DNA from: Tetrapyrgos nigripes
Lineage: Eukaryota; Basidiomycota; Agaricomycetes; Agaricales; Campanellaceae
Direction of reading: 5' to 3'
Assembly: GCA_013368315.1 (NCBI GenBank)
Contig: JAACJM010000216.1
Coordinates: 62,001-126,000 of the forward strand
Length of the DNA: 64,000 nucleotides
Under the pieces are notes generated by a model. The model was not told the DNA's origin. It was given only the letters and a program-made list of their open reading frames with translations, and made no database searches. Positions 31,701 through 42,770 of the stretch are shown piece by piece. Position 1 is the stretch's first letter; each line of letters begins with the position of its first letter. The position numbers and the translations under genes are program-made.

Positions 31701-34314
31701 GAGAGATGTGTCAGGTAGAGTGAAGAGCTGGATATCAAGTAGCTGTTAAGGAAGTTGGGTGCGAAAGGAAGAAGGAAGAAGACATGAAGATTAGTGAGCG
31801 TTTTGGAAGTAGAAAGCAACAGGTAGAATAATAAAAAGCGATGTAAAATGTGGGAAGAAAGACAAAGAACAATAGACACATGCTTCGAAGTGGAGTCCTG
31901 AACTTGATTGACAGGGTGGATACGCAAAATGATATATTATTATCAGTCCTATAACGCTAGGCGACAGTACGCTACATGCTACGCTTATGTCTTGCAGAAA
32001 ATCCCCCACTATGTACGCGTTCAAGCACGATGAGTGATTTAGCCATCAGATCTTCCGTGTTACGTAGTATGTTCTCCAGTAAGGATGCCAAGCGGTATAC
32101 AACATGTAGAGGAGTGATAAAATGAATGATGTATAAATATATCTGGGACTCGACGATGGGACGAAAAGAAAGTGGAAGGGATGAAGGATTTAGTACTGAG
32201 GTATTACTCACTGCATCAGGAAAGACCTCATCTGAAAATTTGGTCACATATTGTCGTAAACGGTAGAAATGTGACGAAAAAATACCAATTTTACAATATG
32301 GTAGTATTTTATCCACTTCCATCAGCCCCCCTGTGAATTTGGCGAGAGTTATGCAGGATGTCACATAAATAAAAACAATAAACGACACAATCCTCGTAAG
32401 ATTTTACTCAGTTTTTGCATAGAAATTTCACAACGAAACGAAGGGATGGAGAAGAAAACAGTTGTATATTGACCTGGCGTACCAAATACATGACACTACG
32501 TACATACATCAACCCTACGCAACCAACGATCCCTGTTCAACAAGATATCATCACATTAAGAGATTGTCGCACTACAATAAAGAGGATCAAAGTTAGGACA
32601 AGGGTACAATGCACTTACCAGACCTACACGACGCACGCCATATGTATAACCATTGGGTGTAATGACTGTATGGCATATATCAAGTAATCAGTGAACGATG
32701 TAGTTATGAAAGCGATGACAGACATACCGGTTGCAAGCCAGACACTAGAAGAAGGAATACAGTGCCCCTATACCAGGTCTAGATTCAAGAGAAAGACAAC
32801 AACACATACATCAGCAGCCGGCGGACATGACGTGAAAAATTGCGCACCTATAATATATAGTATTGAATGAGGAATATTTCCAACAACTGACATAGATATG
32901 CTGTGCATCACTGGAGCCAGAAGAGCGCATCTCAAAAAAGGACAGGAAAGGTCTTGGAGAACAGAGAAGAACGAACTGGAGGGAGAAGCGGATGGAGAGA
33001 AGGAAGAAGGAAAGCATAGCAAAAATCAACCAACTCCGCATGTGATTGTGTATTCGAGCTCCGACACGCGTAACTGTATAGTCAATGACGTCAATCAAGC
33101 CACATCTTCGCTTCTCATTGCGACAAAACTTGTATCGCCAACGACGAACGTATACCTTCAAGCTCGTCTGACCCCACCAATGTGTTTTAGCCATTTGAAT
33201 ATTGCTCATGTGAGTACACTATTTTCCTTGTCCACTTCCCGCAGCTTCTGATGTTAACGCCGTATGTAGATCATGCATGGAACCTTCAAAATATAGTTGC
33301 AACAGTGATAATTGGAGGATATAAAGTGGTACGACTACGCATATAAGACTTGTTGATTTTACTGCTCTATGTACTCCATGTAAGTACTTTACCAATGCAT
33401 TCAGATTTTACCTGTATTCCTTTGTATCCTGCATTTGCACCCATTGGTGGCATTGCGTAAGTCTCTCCGCTGAGATCACTACTGTACAAGTTCAGCATCA
33501 CTGGTAAGCCGAAAACCTCCAAACATGTCAACGATTTTGCACATACAGCAGAGTACAACCAAATAAATCCGAGTGTGAACAGATTTTTTCAAATTTTGAC
33601 TGCCATACTACTGCTACTACAAAATTTGTACGTATATTGTATAAATTCTCAATTGAGGTTTTTCCTGATGTGTGCTCAGTGACACCATACAGCTCCTTAC
33701 CATTTCGATGTAATTTTGATATGTCCAGGTCCATCATATGTGTTTCTTCCTAGAGAGGGAGGAGAGTGAGTAGACTGGTTGGTTGTTGTGTGTATGGTTT
33801 GTTGAAAGGACATGAATGAAGTCCATGGATAAAGGAAGAGAGAATTCAATGGCATGTGAGCCGTAGCACTACAATGATCAAGGGGACGTAGAGGCCAGAG
33901 GCAGACGTAGTACAAGGGCAATCCACATCTTATGAGCCGTCTCCAATTCGCCTTCCAAAAAGAGTACGAAAGGAACGGCTGGATCTTCTCCAGCCCTTGA
34001 GTAGAGTATATAACAGGCAGCAAAGACCATGTTGGCGCAAACGCGATTGATTCAGGGCAAGATAAGTACTCCAACAACGGTCTGGACCAAAGAAAGCGAC
34101 TGATTAGTCAGAGGAATACGGACCGACTCTGTCCCCAACTCATCCTGCTTGACCTCTCTCTCGACTCTCCTACTCATGTCGACACAAATCTCTCCTCCAC
34201 CTTCCATCCACCTCACCCAGCCTCATGACTGTTACGTCTTGTCCGCTACCGACCCCGCCCTTCCTTCACTGACATCCCGACCTCTCCCGGCCCCATTACT
34301 CTCCTTTGCTAAGG
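31701..34314. other. No recognisable gene
   Basis: Short open frames occur on both strands, the longest about 130 codons, but none shows a domain, a plausible splice structure or similarity to the window's other genes. I could not support any feature here. Confidence 0.4.
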
Positions 34315-34640
34315 GCTTTCTACACTACGCAACCTCCATTCTTTTTCGACTCAGTTACCAACCGTATGGAATGTAGTTGGCCCTGTTGAAGAAAATCGTA
34401 CTTGGGTCTGCTGATCCTACTGCTGCGCCGGGATCTAGGAGGATGAATGTGGTGCGAGTGGGTTTAGTGCGCCTCCAAGAGGGGTAGGGCGGATGGTGTT
34501 TAGTCTGAAGTGGAGAAACATCCGAGATTGGGAGAGTTGATTATCGCTAAGACGTACGTGTCTTTTCCTTTCCTTTACATCTTTACACTCTTTCCCCCCC
34601 TTTCCCCCTTGCTTTCCCCCCAGGGCCCAAAGTCCCCCTC
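34315..34640 (+). pseudogene. Tandem unit 1, part P (unknown gene fragment)
   Basis: In one frame the plus strand reads LRNLHSFSTQLPTVWNVVGP then VEENRTWVC, a TGA, and SYCCAGI before another stop. It is duplicated at 35995-36400, where the same frame is longer and cleaner. I do not recognise the protein. Confidence 0.45.
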
Positions 34641-34879
34641 TTCGTCTTCTTCGCTGCTTTTTCTGCCTCACTTTGGTTCACTGTTTCGCATTTCTCTCTT
34701 TACCGTACACTCAACACTGATAACTGACTTAGTTTTTCCCCATTCCTCCATTTCCCCACTCTGCCTTTCCATTCCATCTTTCCTTCCTGTTGCGCATACC
34801 CCGTATCATTCAGATTCCAACTCTCCACACCCCCACCCCATACACCCATATCTCATTTCATATCCACACCTATACTCCT

Positions 34880-35105
34880 AACCGTACGCACACTACTATC
34901 ACTATTGGAAACACAACCCCATCCTATGAATGCCGTTCTCATACCATGACAATCAGGTTGGCCAGTCTGGCAGACCGGGGCTCAGTGCGTCAGCGTTGAT
35001 ATCTTCTATTGTTATCGTCAGCCCTACCACCTCGACCCCAATGGGTACTTCATCTGGTTCAGCTGCGACGGCGACGGCAATGGCTAGAAGGCATCTACAT
35101 CTCCA
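34880..35105 (+). pseudogene. Tandem unit 1, part Q (unknown gene fragment)
   Basis: One frame gives RTHTTITIGNTTPSYECRSH, and another ends QPYHLDPNGYFIWFSCDGDG just before a stop at about 35086. The second motif recurs in diverged form at 36655. A short secreted or Cys-containing protein is possible, but the family is not recognised. Confidence 0.4.
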
Positions 35106-35111
35106 TCTGGT

Positions 35112-35126
35112 GGGGGGGGGGGGGGG
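35112..35126. repeat. G15 homopolymer
   Basis: Fifteen consecutive G residues, between tandem-unit part Q and the EthD-like copy. Such runs are unstable and also error-prone in sequencing. Confidence 0.9.
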
Positions 35127-35289
35127 TTCTAGCTCTCTCTCATCTAGACCCAGCTGTCCCATAGCTGTGACTATTACTCCATGAAGGGATCAAAGCTGGG
35201 AGTGGAAAGAACGAGGTTAGGCAGTGCGGGAGTTTGAACCGGGCAATAGTATGGTGGTATTTCCACGGCTTGACCTCGATACCACATTG

Positions 35290-35985
35290 AAGTGATGAGC
35301 TCGAAGTATGGCTCCTGGATTCCGCATCATCTACTCTGCGTCGGGCAAAGAAGGGTCTCTGGACAAGTTTCTAGGTATCTCTTTCGCTTTCTCTCAACCC
35401 GGGTCAAACATCTAAAGCTTTGCTATCTAGACCGATACAACCACAAACACGTCCCCGTTCGACTTCACCACCTCAAATCCTTCCTCTCCGGTGTCCGACA
35501 CACTGTTTCCAACTCCCAAACTCCTTCATGGTCGATCTCTACAATAACGACAACATTCCTACCTTCGCATATGAATCCTAAACCCGTCTACGTGCAAACT
35601 GTTCTCCTTGAGAAGCCGCATTAGTCAAGAGGGACAGACGTACTACCAGTGAATGTCATACAGACTCGGACGAGTCTTCTCTTTCGTCTTCGTCAAGTCA
35701 GAGAATCCAAGAAAGTAGCTGGTGACACCGTGTAACATGGGATGGAGATCCAGAGAGTGAAAAGGTTGTGAGAGAGTGGGCAGAAACGAGTGTGACAGAG
35801 TTGAAGAAGATGGAGGGATGGGTGACAACGAGGACGTTAAGAGTGGAGTGATAGACTCTCTCAAGACGGGGCTAGGTATTCCTGTCCTGAAGCCCAGGTG
35901 CCCATAGACCTCCCAGTTCATGGTACGTCCTCGTATTTCTTCATCACATTCATTTTGCTTATTTAACCGTTCCGCTAGAATTCCT
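35290..35985 (+). pseudogene. EthD-like gene copy 3
   Basis: The first exon reads GFRIIYSASGKEGSLDKF in the family frame. A GTATCT...CTATCTAG intron follows, then exon 2 (DRYNHKHVPVRLHHLKSFLSG). The middle exon then decays with stops: the positions of NRSPREA and VKRL are recognisable but frameshifted. The tail contains the GTACGTCCT...CTAG second intron. The layout matches copy 4. The W-Y-N-x-H-V-P-L core suggests a dimeric alpha-beta barrel (EthD-like) protein, from family knowledge rather than a search. Confidence 0.6.
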
Positions 35986-35994
35986 TCCTCCAGA

Positions 35995-36400
35995 TGCTTC
36001 TACACTACGCAACCTCCACACTTTTTCGGCTCAGTTACCAATGGTATGGAATGTAGTTGGCTTTGTTGAAGAAAATCGTACTTGGGTCTGCCAGTCCTAC
36101 TGCTGCGCCAGGATTGAGGAGGACGAGTAGTGGGGCAAGTTGGTTTGGTGCATCCCCAGAAGGGTGGTGTTTGGTGGACTGTACTCTGAAGCGAAGAAAC
36201 ATCCGAGGTTGGTAGAGTTGAGTGAGGCGAGGACGTATGTATCTTCTCCATTGCTCTCTTTTCCCCCCGTCCTTTCTTTGCCCCCAGGGCCCAAAGTCCC
36301 TCTCTTCACCTTATTGGCTGCTTTCTCTCTCTCTTTGGTTCACTATTTTGTATTTCTGTCTTTGCTGCACACTGGACACCGGTAACTGACTCACTTCTTC
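35995..36400 (+). pseudogene. Tandem unit 2, part P
   Basis: Second copy of the 34315 fragment. One frame reads LRNLHTFSAQLPMVWNVVGF, VEENRTWVCQSYCCARIEED, a stop, then WGKLVWCIPRRVVFGGLYSE. A GTATGTATC...CCCCAG intron leads to GPKVPLFTLLAAFSLSLVHY. The last part is hydrophobic and could be a membrane segment. Function unknown. Confidence 0.45.
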
Positions 36401-36449
36401 CCTATTCCTCGATTTCCCCATCCTGCCTTTTCATTCCATCTTTCCTTCC

Positions 36450-36728
36450 TGTTGTGCCTACCCTGTATCATCCAGATTCTGACTCTCCATACCCTACCCC
36501 ATACACCATATCTCATATCCACACCTATGCTCCTAACCGCACGCATTCTACTATCAAAACAGCAGCATCCTACGAAAACGTTATCAAACCATGGCCATCA
36601 GGGTCTGGGAAACCGGCGTTGGTGCATCAGCGTCGATGTCTCCCGCTGTCAGTCAGCTCTACTCCCTCAACCTCAGTGGGTACTTCGTCTGGTTTAGCTG
36701 CGACGGTAAAGGCGTCTGGATCTGCATC
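36450..36728 (+). pseudogene. Tandem unit 2, part Q
   Basis: This is the diverged second copy of part Q; one frame contains QLYSLNLSGYFVWFSCDG, which aligns to QPYHLDPNGYFIWFSCDG in unit 1. It is cut off by the inverted-repeat element starting at 36729. Confidence 0.4.
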
Positions 36729-38427
36729 CATCAGGAAAAGCCTCATATACAACTTCATGCAATAAAGGAATGAAAAAGACCGAAAAATGCATGAGAATGC
36801 ATTAAATTGCAAGATTATGCATATTATGCTCCTCATGCAAGTCCTTTCTTGAGTTCCAAAACTTATGCACAATTATGCACATCTTACGCAACAGACTACA
36901 TAGATATGCATAGATTATACTCTTTTACTCGACAATATGCACAGTGAGATACCTGCCTAGTTATCACATTTGACACAATGAAGATGAATAGATAGCAAGA
37001 AGTGTATTGGCAACTACTCGAAGTACAATCATAATGATAAGCTACACTATCTACAAGCAATATCATACAAATAGACCACAGTCTCTACACAATCTAGACA
37101 TATTATCAAACGAAAGGCTTTCATAAGAATTATTAGCTCGAAGAAAGGATAAGGAGTGCTGCGCACATACCTTGAGCATACATCAATGAGGCTCCGTGCA
37201 ATCAATAAGACCGAGAGGCACGAGACATATCCAAACACATGTGGCATGCTAAATCCCGGTGACCAATGGTACGGCTCAGCAAGGATCAAAGACAGGGCAA
37301 CAGAAAATATCAGACAGTGGAAGAGAAGCAAAAGAAAAAAAGAAGACGAACCATGCAGAGCACAAAACAATCAAGGGTACTGGCTGAGTGACATTTGTCA
37401 TGGGCAGTCCTGCAGATGTTGTACCTAAAGTAACGCAAAAGACAGAGACGTGGAGAGGTTATGAGCATTTTGCGGTGTGGAACATGAGCAGAAGACATAC
37501 CGTAGTGCACCGTCAGGCAGACATATGCAGAATACAAAGAAGCTACTTATAAAAACGCGGCGTGTCGGGATGTACAATGTGTGCAAAATCTCGAACGAAG
37601 GTTGCTCTTGCAGACTGAAGGCAGTGAGGGGGACGTTGGAAACATGTAGAGGGGGGTAAGAGATTGCACGGGAATACTGCTACCTTGAGTTGATGAGGTC
37701 CGAAGTTGAAAAGAAACGAAGTCAACATGGGTCAGGTGACTGTTTGTTTACATCAAATTCGATCAACTGTACAGTTCTTCCATCGGAGTTTGAATTCTTC
37801 AGTCTGCCGTCAATCAAGCTTAAGGCTCCAATTGCGTTCGGGCTTGCTGTTGTACCTATTGTCATACTTACACTGAAAAACACTCTATGACTCTGAAAAA
37901 CACTCTATGTACTTGCAACATTGTTGAGTAATGGGAGGATTCTAGGTCATACTTGGAGTCATGGGGAATAACGGAGATGGGGCAATCGGTAGTCTTGCTA
38001 CCGTTAGGGCTCTCAACCGTCCGTATATGGTTACGGTCGTATTTTTTATGGACTACCCATAACTGTACCGTATTTCTTGCAACTGTGTGTACGATACGGA
38101 TACGGGTCGTATACCATCCGTATACAGTCTTTGCGACCATGTTGCCTGTACTGTCTCAACCAACCCAGACCTTGGCGACGATACGGGTACGGACCTGTTG
38201 CACCAAAGAGTGGAATGTAGGTGTTCCGGCAGTACGCTTTTTTATCCAACTTCGAGCATGCGCCATGCACTAGGATGCATAAAGTTGCTCTGAATGCATA
38301 ATTATTCCACTAGTCTCAAACTTTATGCAAAACGCTGTGTAAGTTGTTTAAATTTTTGCATTTTTACGCATAAAATGCATAATTATACAGTTATTGCATG
38401 AAGTTGTATATAAGGCTTTTCCTGATG
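36729..38427. mobile_element. 1.7-kb inverted-repeat DNA element
   Basis: The two ends are inverted copies: CATCAGGAAAAGCCTCATAT on the left, and the same with one change (TTATAT) reading inward from the right. Matching continues through ACTTCATGCAATAA, so at least 35 bp. Both sub-ends are rich in ATGCAT motifs. No transposase is recognised inside. It lies between tandem-unit part Q and sequence matching the region upstream of EthD copy 3. I could not define a target duplication. 37870-37912 holds a short tandem duplication (CTGAAAAACACTCTATG twice). Confidence 0.65.
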
Positions 38428-39300
38428 TCCGGTGTCTCGCGTGGGGGGTTGGGTTTCTAGCTCTCTGTTCTCTGGCTCTAGCAGCTACGCCTACTGTCGC
38501 TAACAGTCTCGGGCTGACCAATGAGTGCTCCACGAAGGGATCAGAGCGAGGTTGGGCATTGCGGGAATTTGAACCGGGAAATGGTATTTCCCTGCCTTTA
38601 AGTGATACACCATGGAAGCAACAGGCTATGGGTCCTGGATTCCTCATCATCTACTCTGAGCCGGGCAAAGAAGGGTCTTTGAACAAATTTCAAGGTATGT
38701 ATATCTCTTGCTATCTCTCAACACGGGTCAAACGTCTAATAAAATTTTGCTATCTAGACTTGTACAACTGGCACAAACACGTCTCACTTCCACTTCACCA
38801 CCTTGAATCCTTCCTCTCCGGTGCCCGATACTTCCTTCCGACTCCCATATTCCTTTATGGGTCACTTCCTATGATATAGACGACACCGCGACTTTCCCAT
38901 GTGAATCCTACACTGTCTACACGCAAACTGTCCCCCTCATGAAGCTGCGTTGGTCAAGAAGCAGGAAATACTCGACAGACGTACCTCTGAAGGTCATACA
39001 GACTTGGATGAGTCTTCTCTTTCGTCATCGTTGAAGTCCGGGAATCCAACAAAGTACCTGGTGACGCACGGGATAACATAGGGTGGAGATGGAGAGAGTG
39101 AAAAGGCTGTGAGAGAGGGCAGAAACGAGTGTAACAGAGTTGAAGAAGGAGGGATGGGTGATGACGAGGACGTTTAGAGCGATTGCATGGCTCTCTTAAG
39201 ACTGGGCCGGGTATCCTGAGGGTCCTGAGGTGCAGAAGGTGCCTATTTACTTTGCGGTCCACGGTACATTTTCGTATTTCTTCATTGTGTTCATTTTGCT
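38428..39300 (+). pseudogene. EthD-like gene copy 4
   Basis: Exon 1 reads GPGFLIIYSEPGKEGSLNKF. A GTATGT...TATCTAG intron splices in phase to DLYNWHKHVSLPLHHLESFL and SGARYF. Downstream the frame breaks, but the conserved middle exon remains visible to about 39250 (KVPIYFAVHG), followed by an intron with GTACATTTT donor-like sequence. Length and order match copy 3. It is the best-preserved 5' half of the family. Confidence 0.6.
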
Positions 39301-40120
39301 TATTTATCCGTTTCTCGCTGCTAGAATACCTTACTCCAGAAGCTGAAGAGTCCTACGCTCAGCATGTGGCTGGAAACACGAATCTAGACTAGTACAACAA
39401 CGAACACGTCCCATTTCAACTTCGACTTCACCACCTCAAATCTTTCCTCTCCGATGCCCGATACTCTGCTTCTGACTCCTTTATGTGTCGCTCTGTATGA
39501 CATCGATAGAGGATACGAATACCTCCTCACATCAATCCTACACCCGTTTCCACGCAAACCGCTCTCCTCGCACTTGAAGCTGCGTTAGTCAAGAGGCTTG
39601 GGATACTCAATAGGCGTACCTGTGAAACATATATCAACAGAGTCGGGCAAGTCTTCTCTGGCCTCTTTGTTAAGGTCTGAGAATCCTATGAGGTATCTGG
39701 TGATGCATGGGATAACACGGGATGGAGATGCAGAGAGGGAAAAGGTTGGGAGAGAGTGGGTGGAAACGAGTGTGACGTAGTTAATGGCAGAAAGATGGGC
39801 GAGGACAAGGACGTTTAGAGTGCTAAAGTTTAAACACTCTCAAGGTGGGGCTGGGTGTCCCTGAGGGTCCTGAAGCACAGAAGGTGCCCATATACTTTGT
39901 GGTCCATGGTATGTTTTCGTCTTTCTTCATTGCCTTCATTTTGCTTATTTATCAGTTCCTCGCTGCTAGACTTCCTTGGCCCAGAAGTTGCAGTCCTATC
40001 CCAAGCAGCTTGCAGGGAACACAAACACTCTCCCCAAGGGCTCTATTACAGAAATACGAATTTGGAGTCTGTATCGTGCATATCCTAGTGCTGGTCAAGG
40101 AAATTTTCATGTAGAAGCTG
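39301..40120 (+). pseudogene. EthD-like gene copy 5 (hybrid unit)
   Basis: The tail exon of copy 4 (EYLTPEAEESYAQHVAGNTN) runs straight into exon 2 of a new unit (LD-stop-YNNEHVPFQLRLHHLKSFL), the same hybrid junction as copy 1. The middle exon follows with stops. The second intron (GTATGTTTTCG...TGCTAG) leads to LPWPRSCSPIPSSLQ and ends near 40112. Head-to-tail recombination through the same junction would generate such units. Confidence 0.55.
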
Positions 40121-40741
40121 CGTAATCTAGGATTTGCAACAATGAAAATGTACTATTATGAGACTATTCTTGGTTACATCCCTCAGCAGCGTCCAGGGCC
40201 TTAGGATACACTATGACTGTCAATGCTCGACGCTTTGTGGAGGTCTAGATAACTCAGATCCAAGAAACTTAATGGCCCACTCTTTCAATCACACATTGTG
40301 TCTTTCGAGCTTCGTAAAATGATTGGACTTCTAATAGTCAAAAACTGCAGCGATGAGTAATAAGTGAGGACAGATGTGTTATACCAAAGAGCAAAAAGAA
40401 AGCGGAAAATGAAATAAGATAAAGTAGAAAAAAAAATACGAAGACTAAATGTACCCCCAATGTAGAATGATCAACGGACGTATAACCTAAACTCATCCTG
40501 CTCAACGATCTCGAGAAGCTGCAGTAGCAATTCTCGGATTTCCACACTCTCACGTCCTTTGGGGTACCGGTACCAGGGATAACCGCAGAATTTTATTTCA
40601 CCGAGGAAGGGAAGGGAATGGGAAGGAAAGAGAGTCAGTTGAGAAAAGCGAGACGAGACGGGTAGAATAGAATGCGACATACTATACTACGCGCGTGAGC
40701 TGCTTTCTGAGTACTTCCATTCTGTCAGAGGCATGCTTCCG
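40121..40741. other. No recognisable gene
   Basis: Only short unsupported open frames are present. This stretch lies downstream of the spliced minus-strand gene end and would include its 3' untranslated region. Confidence 0.4.
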
Positions 40742-41065
40742 TTAGCCCAGGACTTCGATGGGGGGACTGTTGGATGACTCACTCTCTTCTGGATCCTAAA
40801 CAAAATTACAAGAAATCCTATTAGCGCGCTGGCGAGACCCAGGACAAAAAGGTAGACTCACTAGCCCATTGAATAATTTCCTCGGGAGCGTTAACAAAGC
40901 CCATTTTGGACTCAGCTGGGGGTATTGATAGCAGAGGTCGGTGATGTTTTTATTGAACTAGGATTCAGTATCGGTAAGCTGAGGTGTAAGATGAGAAGAG
41001 GAATGGGAAGCCTTACTGTGCCTTTGACGAAATTTTGCGGAAACAGCCCACTGTGAGATGGAGAC
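40742..41065 (-). pseudogene. 3' end of an unknown spliced gene, truncated at element D
   Basis: Three minus-strand exons join in phase. 41065-41017 reads VSISQWAVSAKFRQRH, 40915-40862 reads ESKMGFVNAPEEIIQWA, and 40788-40742 reads ESESSNSPPIEVLG then TAA. Introns are 41016-40916 (GTAAGG...CCCCAG) and 40861-40789 (GTGAGT...CCAG). The upstream part is missing: the coding sequence stops exactly at the LTR of element D, and sequence on the other side of D is unrelated. The family is not recognised. Confidence 0.5.
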
Positions 41066-41300
41066 TGTTGGAATTAAGCGATTACAATCATGTTACTAAG
41101 TTACAATGCATACGGCATCACTCAGGTACTGCAGACTTACAGTCAAACAATCACACGGATATACTTAGACTATTTATATTATTATACTACTTTGGTTAAT
41201 GATATATACTTGAGAGTCAAGCGAGATACGTTCACATGCTCTTACCCCCCACTTTGTGACTCTCGCTAAGATTACTCACTAAGATAACCTAAGTTTAACA
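41066..41300 (+). repeat. Element D 5' LTR
   Basis: 235 bp, TGTTGGAATTAA...TTTAACA. It aligns with 45800-46025, with scattered substitutions and small indels. Confidence 0.92.
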
Positions 41301-41316
41301 GGTTATGGGCCCTGAC
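41301..41316 (+). other. Element D primer-binding site (half-tRNA type)
   Basis: GGTTATGGGCCCTGAC starts directly after the 5' LTR. Its complement GGGCCCATAACC is, by my recollection, one base off the anticodon-loop sequence of initiator tRNA-Met. Drosophila copia is known to prime from the interior of that tRNA. Confidence 0.6.
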
Positions 41317-41563
41317 TAGCTTGCTATAACTTTGATAAACACTTGCTCTACTCTGCTTTACTCTTTACTCGTACTCTGTTCTTGGACTAGTATATGACTA
41401 GTCGACAAACTTGATCTCAAGGACCAGCCCCAGATATTCCACTTCCTACTACCAGTCGTCACTCTAGTACCCAAACTCCTACTCCACCTGTATCATCTAC
41501 TTCTCAGGCACAACCACTTGATCCTCCATCCAAAACCCCCTTCCATTCGCACTCACTCCCATT

Positions 41564-42770
41564 ATGTCTGATGCTGGCGAAAATACTAGTGCCAATGTCC
41601 AGGGTAACGTCCCTCCTCCATCATCATCTCCTCCATCTTCCCCTACTTTGCCAGTTGCATTATCTATGCCTGAAAATACAAACCCCAATTACGTGATGCC
41701 GCTCAGCAACATCAACAAAGCTTTTGATTCCTTGTCAGTTCTTACTGGCAGTGAGAATTGGAAGATGTGGTACTTTCACGCTAATAACACTTTACGGGTG
41801 ATTCGTCACCAACACTTTCAAAAGCTCGGGGCTACATCCTGGTAACACTGTCAAACTAGCCTGTTTTAACACTATTACAGGCAAGATAGATGATAAAATT
41901 ATGATCCACTACATCGAAGAGTCGGATGCAATAGAGTTTATTGAGAAGCTCAAGCAACGTTTCAATCCTTCATCCACAGTTCAAGAGTCTAACGAGCTGT
42001 GGAAACTCTTCAACTTATGTAAACCAGTCTGGGAGTTTGATAAGCTCCTTGACGAAGCTCAGGATCTGTGGGCTTCTATCAAGAAGAGAGACATAGATGT
42101 CTCAGATCAAGTCTTTTACTCAGCCTGGTGGGGATTATTTCCCCGCACTATCACTTTGTTCACAGTTCTTACAAAGCAACTGTGGATGCGGCTGCACTAC
42201 ATGGGATGCCACTACTGCACCAGAAGGGGAGAAACCTGTATACACAGCTGTTGACCTCATTGTGCGACTAAAGAAGGAATTCACCAACTATCGTTTGAGC
42301 AATGCTCGAACGTATCCTTCGTCGTCAGGTAAGAAGTCTGACAAGAAGTCTGGCAGCACTAGTCAAGGCGGTGCTCAACGATCAGACAAGTCAAAAGGGG
42401 AACGTGCTAACGCTGCAGTGCTGTACCAGAAGCCTTCTGATGGCAAGAAAGATCAGAAATGCTTCAATTGCAACAAGATGGGTCATATGACCCAGACATG
42501 CCCAGAACCATGGACTGAAAAGTCCAAAGAGGCTATGAAGAAGAAAGGGATTACAAAACAATCCAACAAAGGCAAGGTCAAGGAGAATGCATCAGTTGCC
42601 GTCTCCATGCCTGCGTCTTCTTCTTCTCAAGTCGCGACTACGTCAACTTCGCAATTGGACTGGGTACAGTCAATTTCTTCAGGCGACGTCGAGATGGAAG
42701 ACTCAGAGACTCCAGTGAGTCATCATATTTCCCTACCTGCTTTTACCACAATCTCTGACCAAGATCATAC
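41564..42770 (+). pseudogene. gag: Element D gag
   Basis: Gag begins at ATG 41564 (MSDAGENTSANVQG) and continues through a capsid-like region (NINKAFDSLSVLTGSENWKM, then YIEESDAIEFIEKLKQRFNP). A zinc knuckle CFNCNKMGHMTQTC lies near 42461-42502. Frame changes are needed near 41845 and 42100-42250, so it is not translatable as one protein. The CCHC motif and the W-x-M segment match copia Gag. Confidence 0.8.

Noticed and set aside
33697..34077. 126-residue minus-strand frame
   Set aside because: No motif, low-complexity composition and no splice context; cannot be told from chance.
35215..35290. Possible tRNA or tRNA-derived repeat (GGTTCAAA-like B box on minus; similar at 38550-38600)
   Set aside because: No cloverleaf can be folded and the A box is missing; the similarity is explained by the tandem duplication.
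37310..37537. Minus-strand frames inside the 1.7-kb inverted-repeat element considered as transposase
   Set aside because: No catalytic motif, short, and broken.
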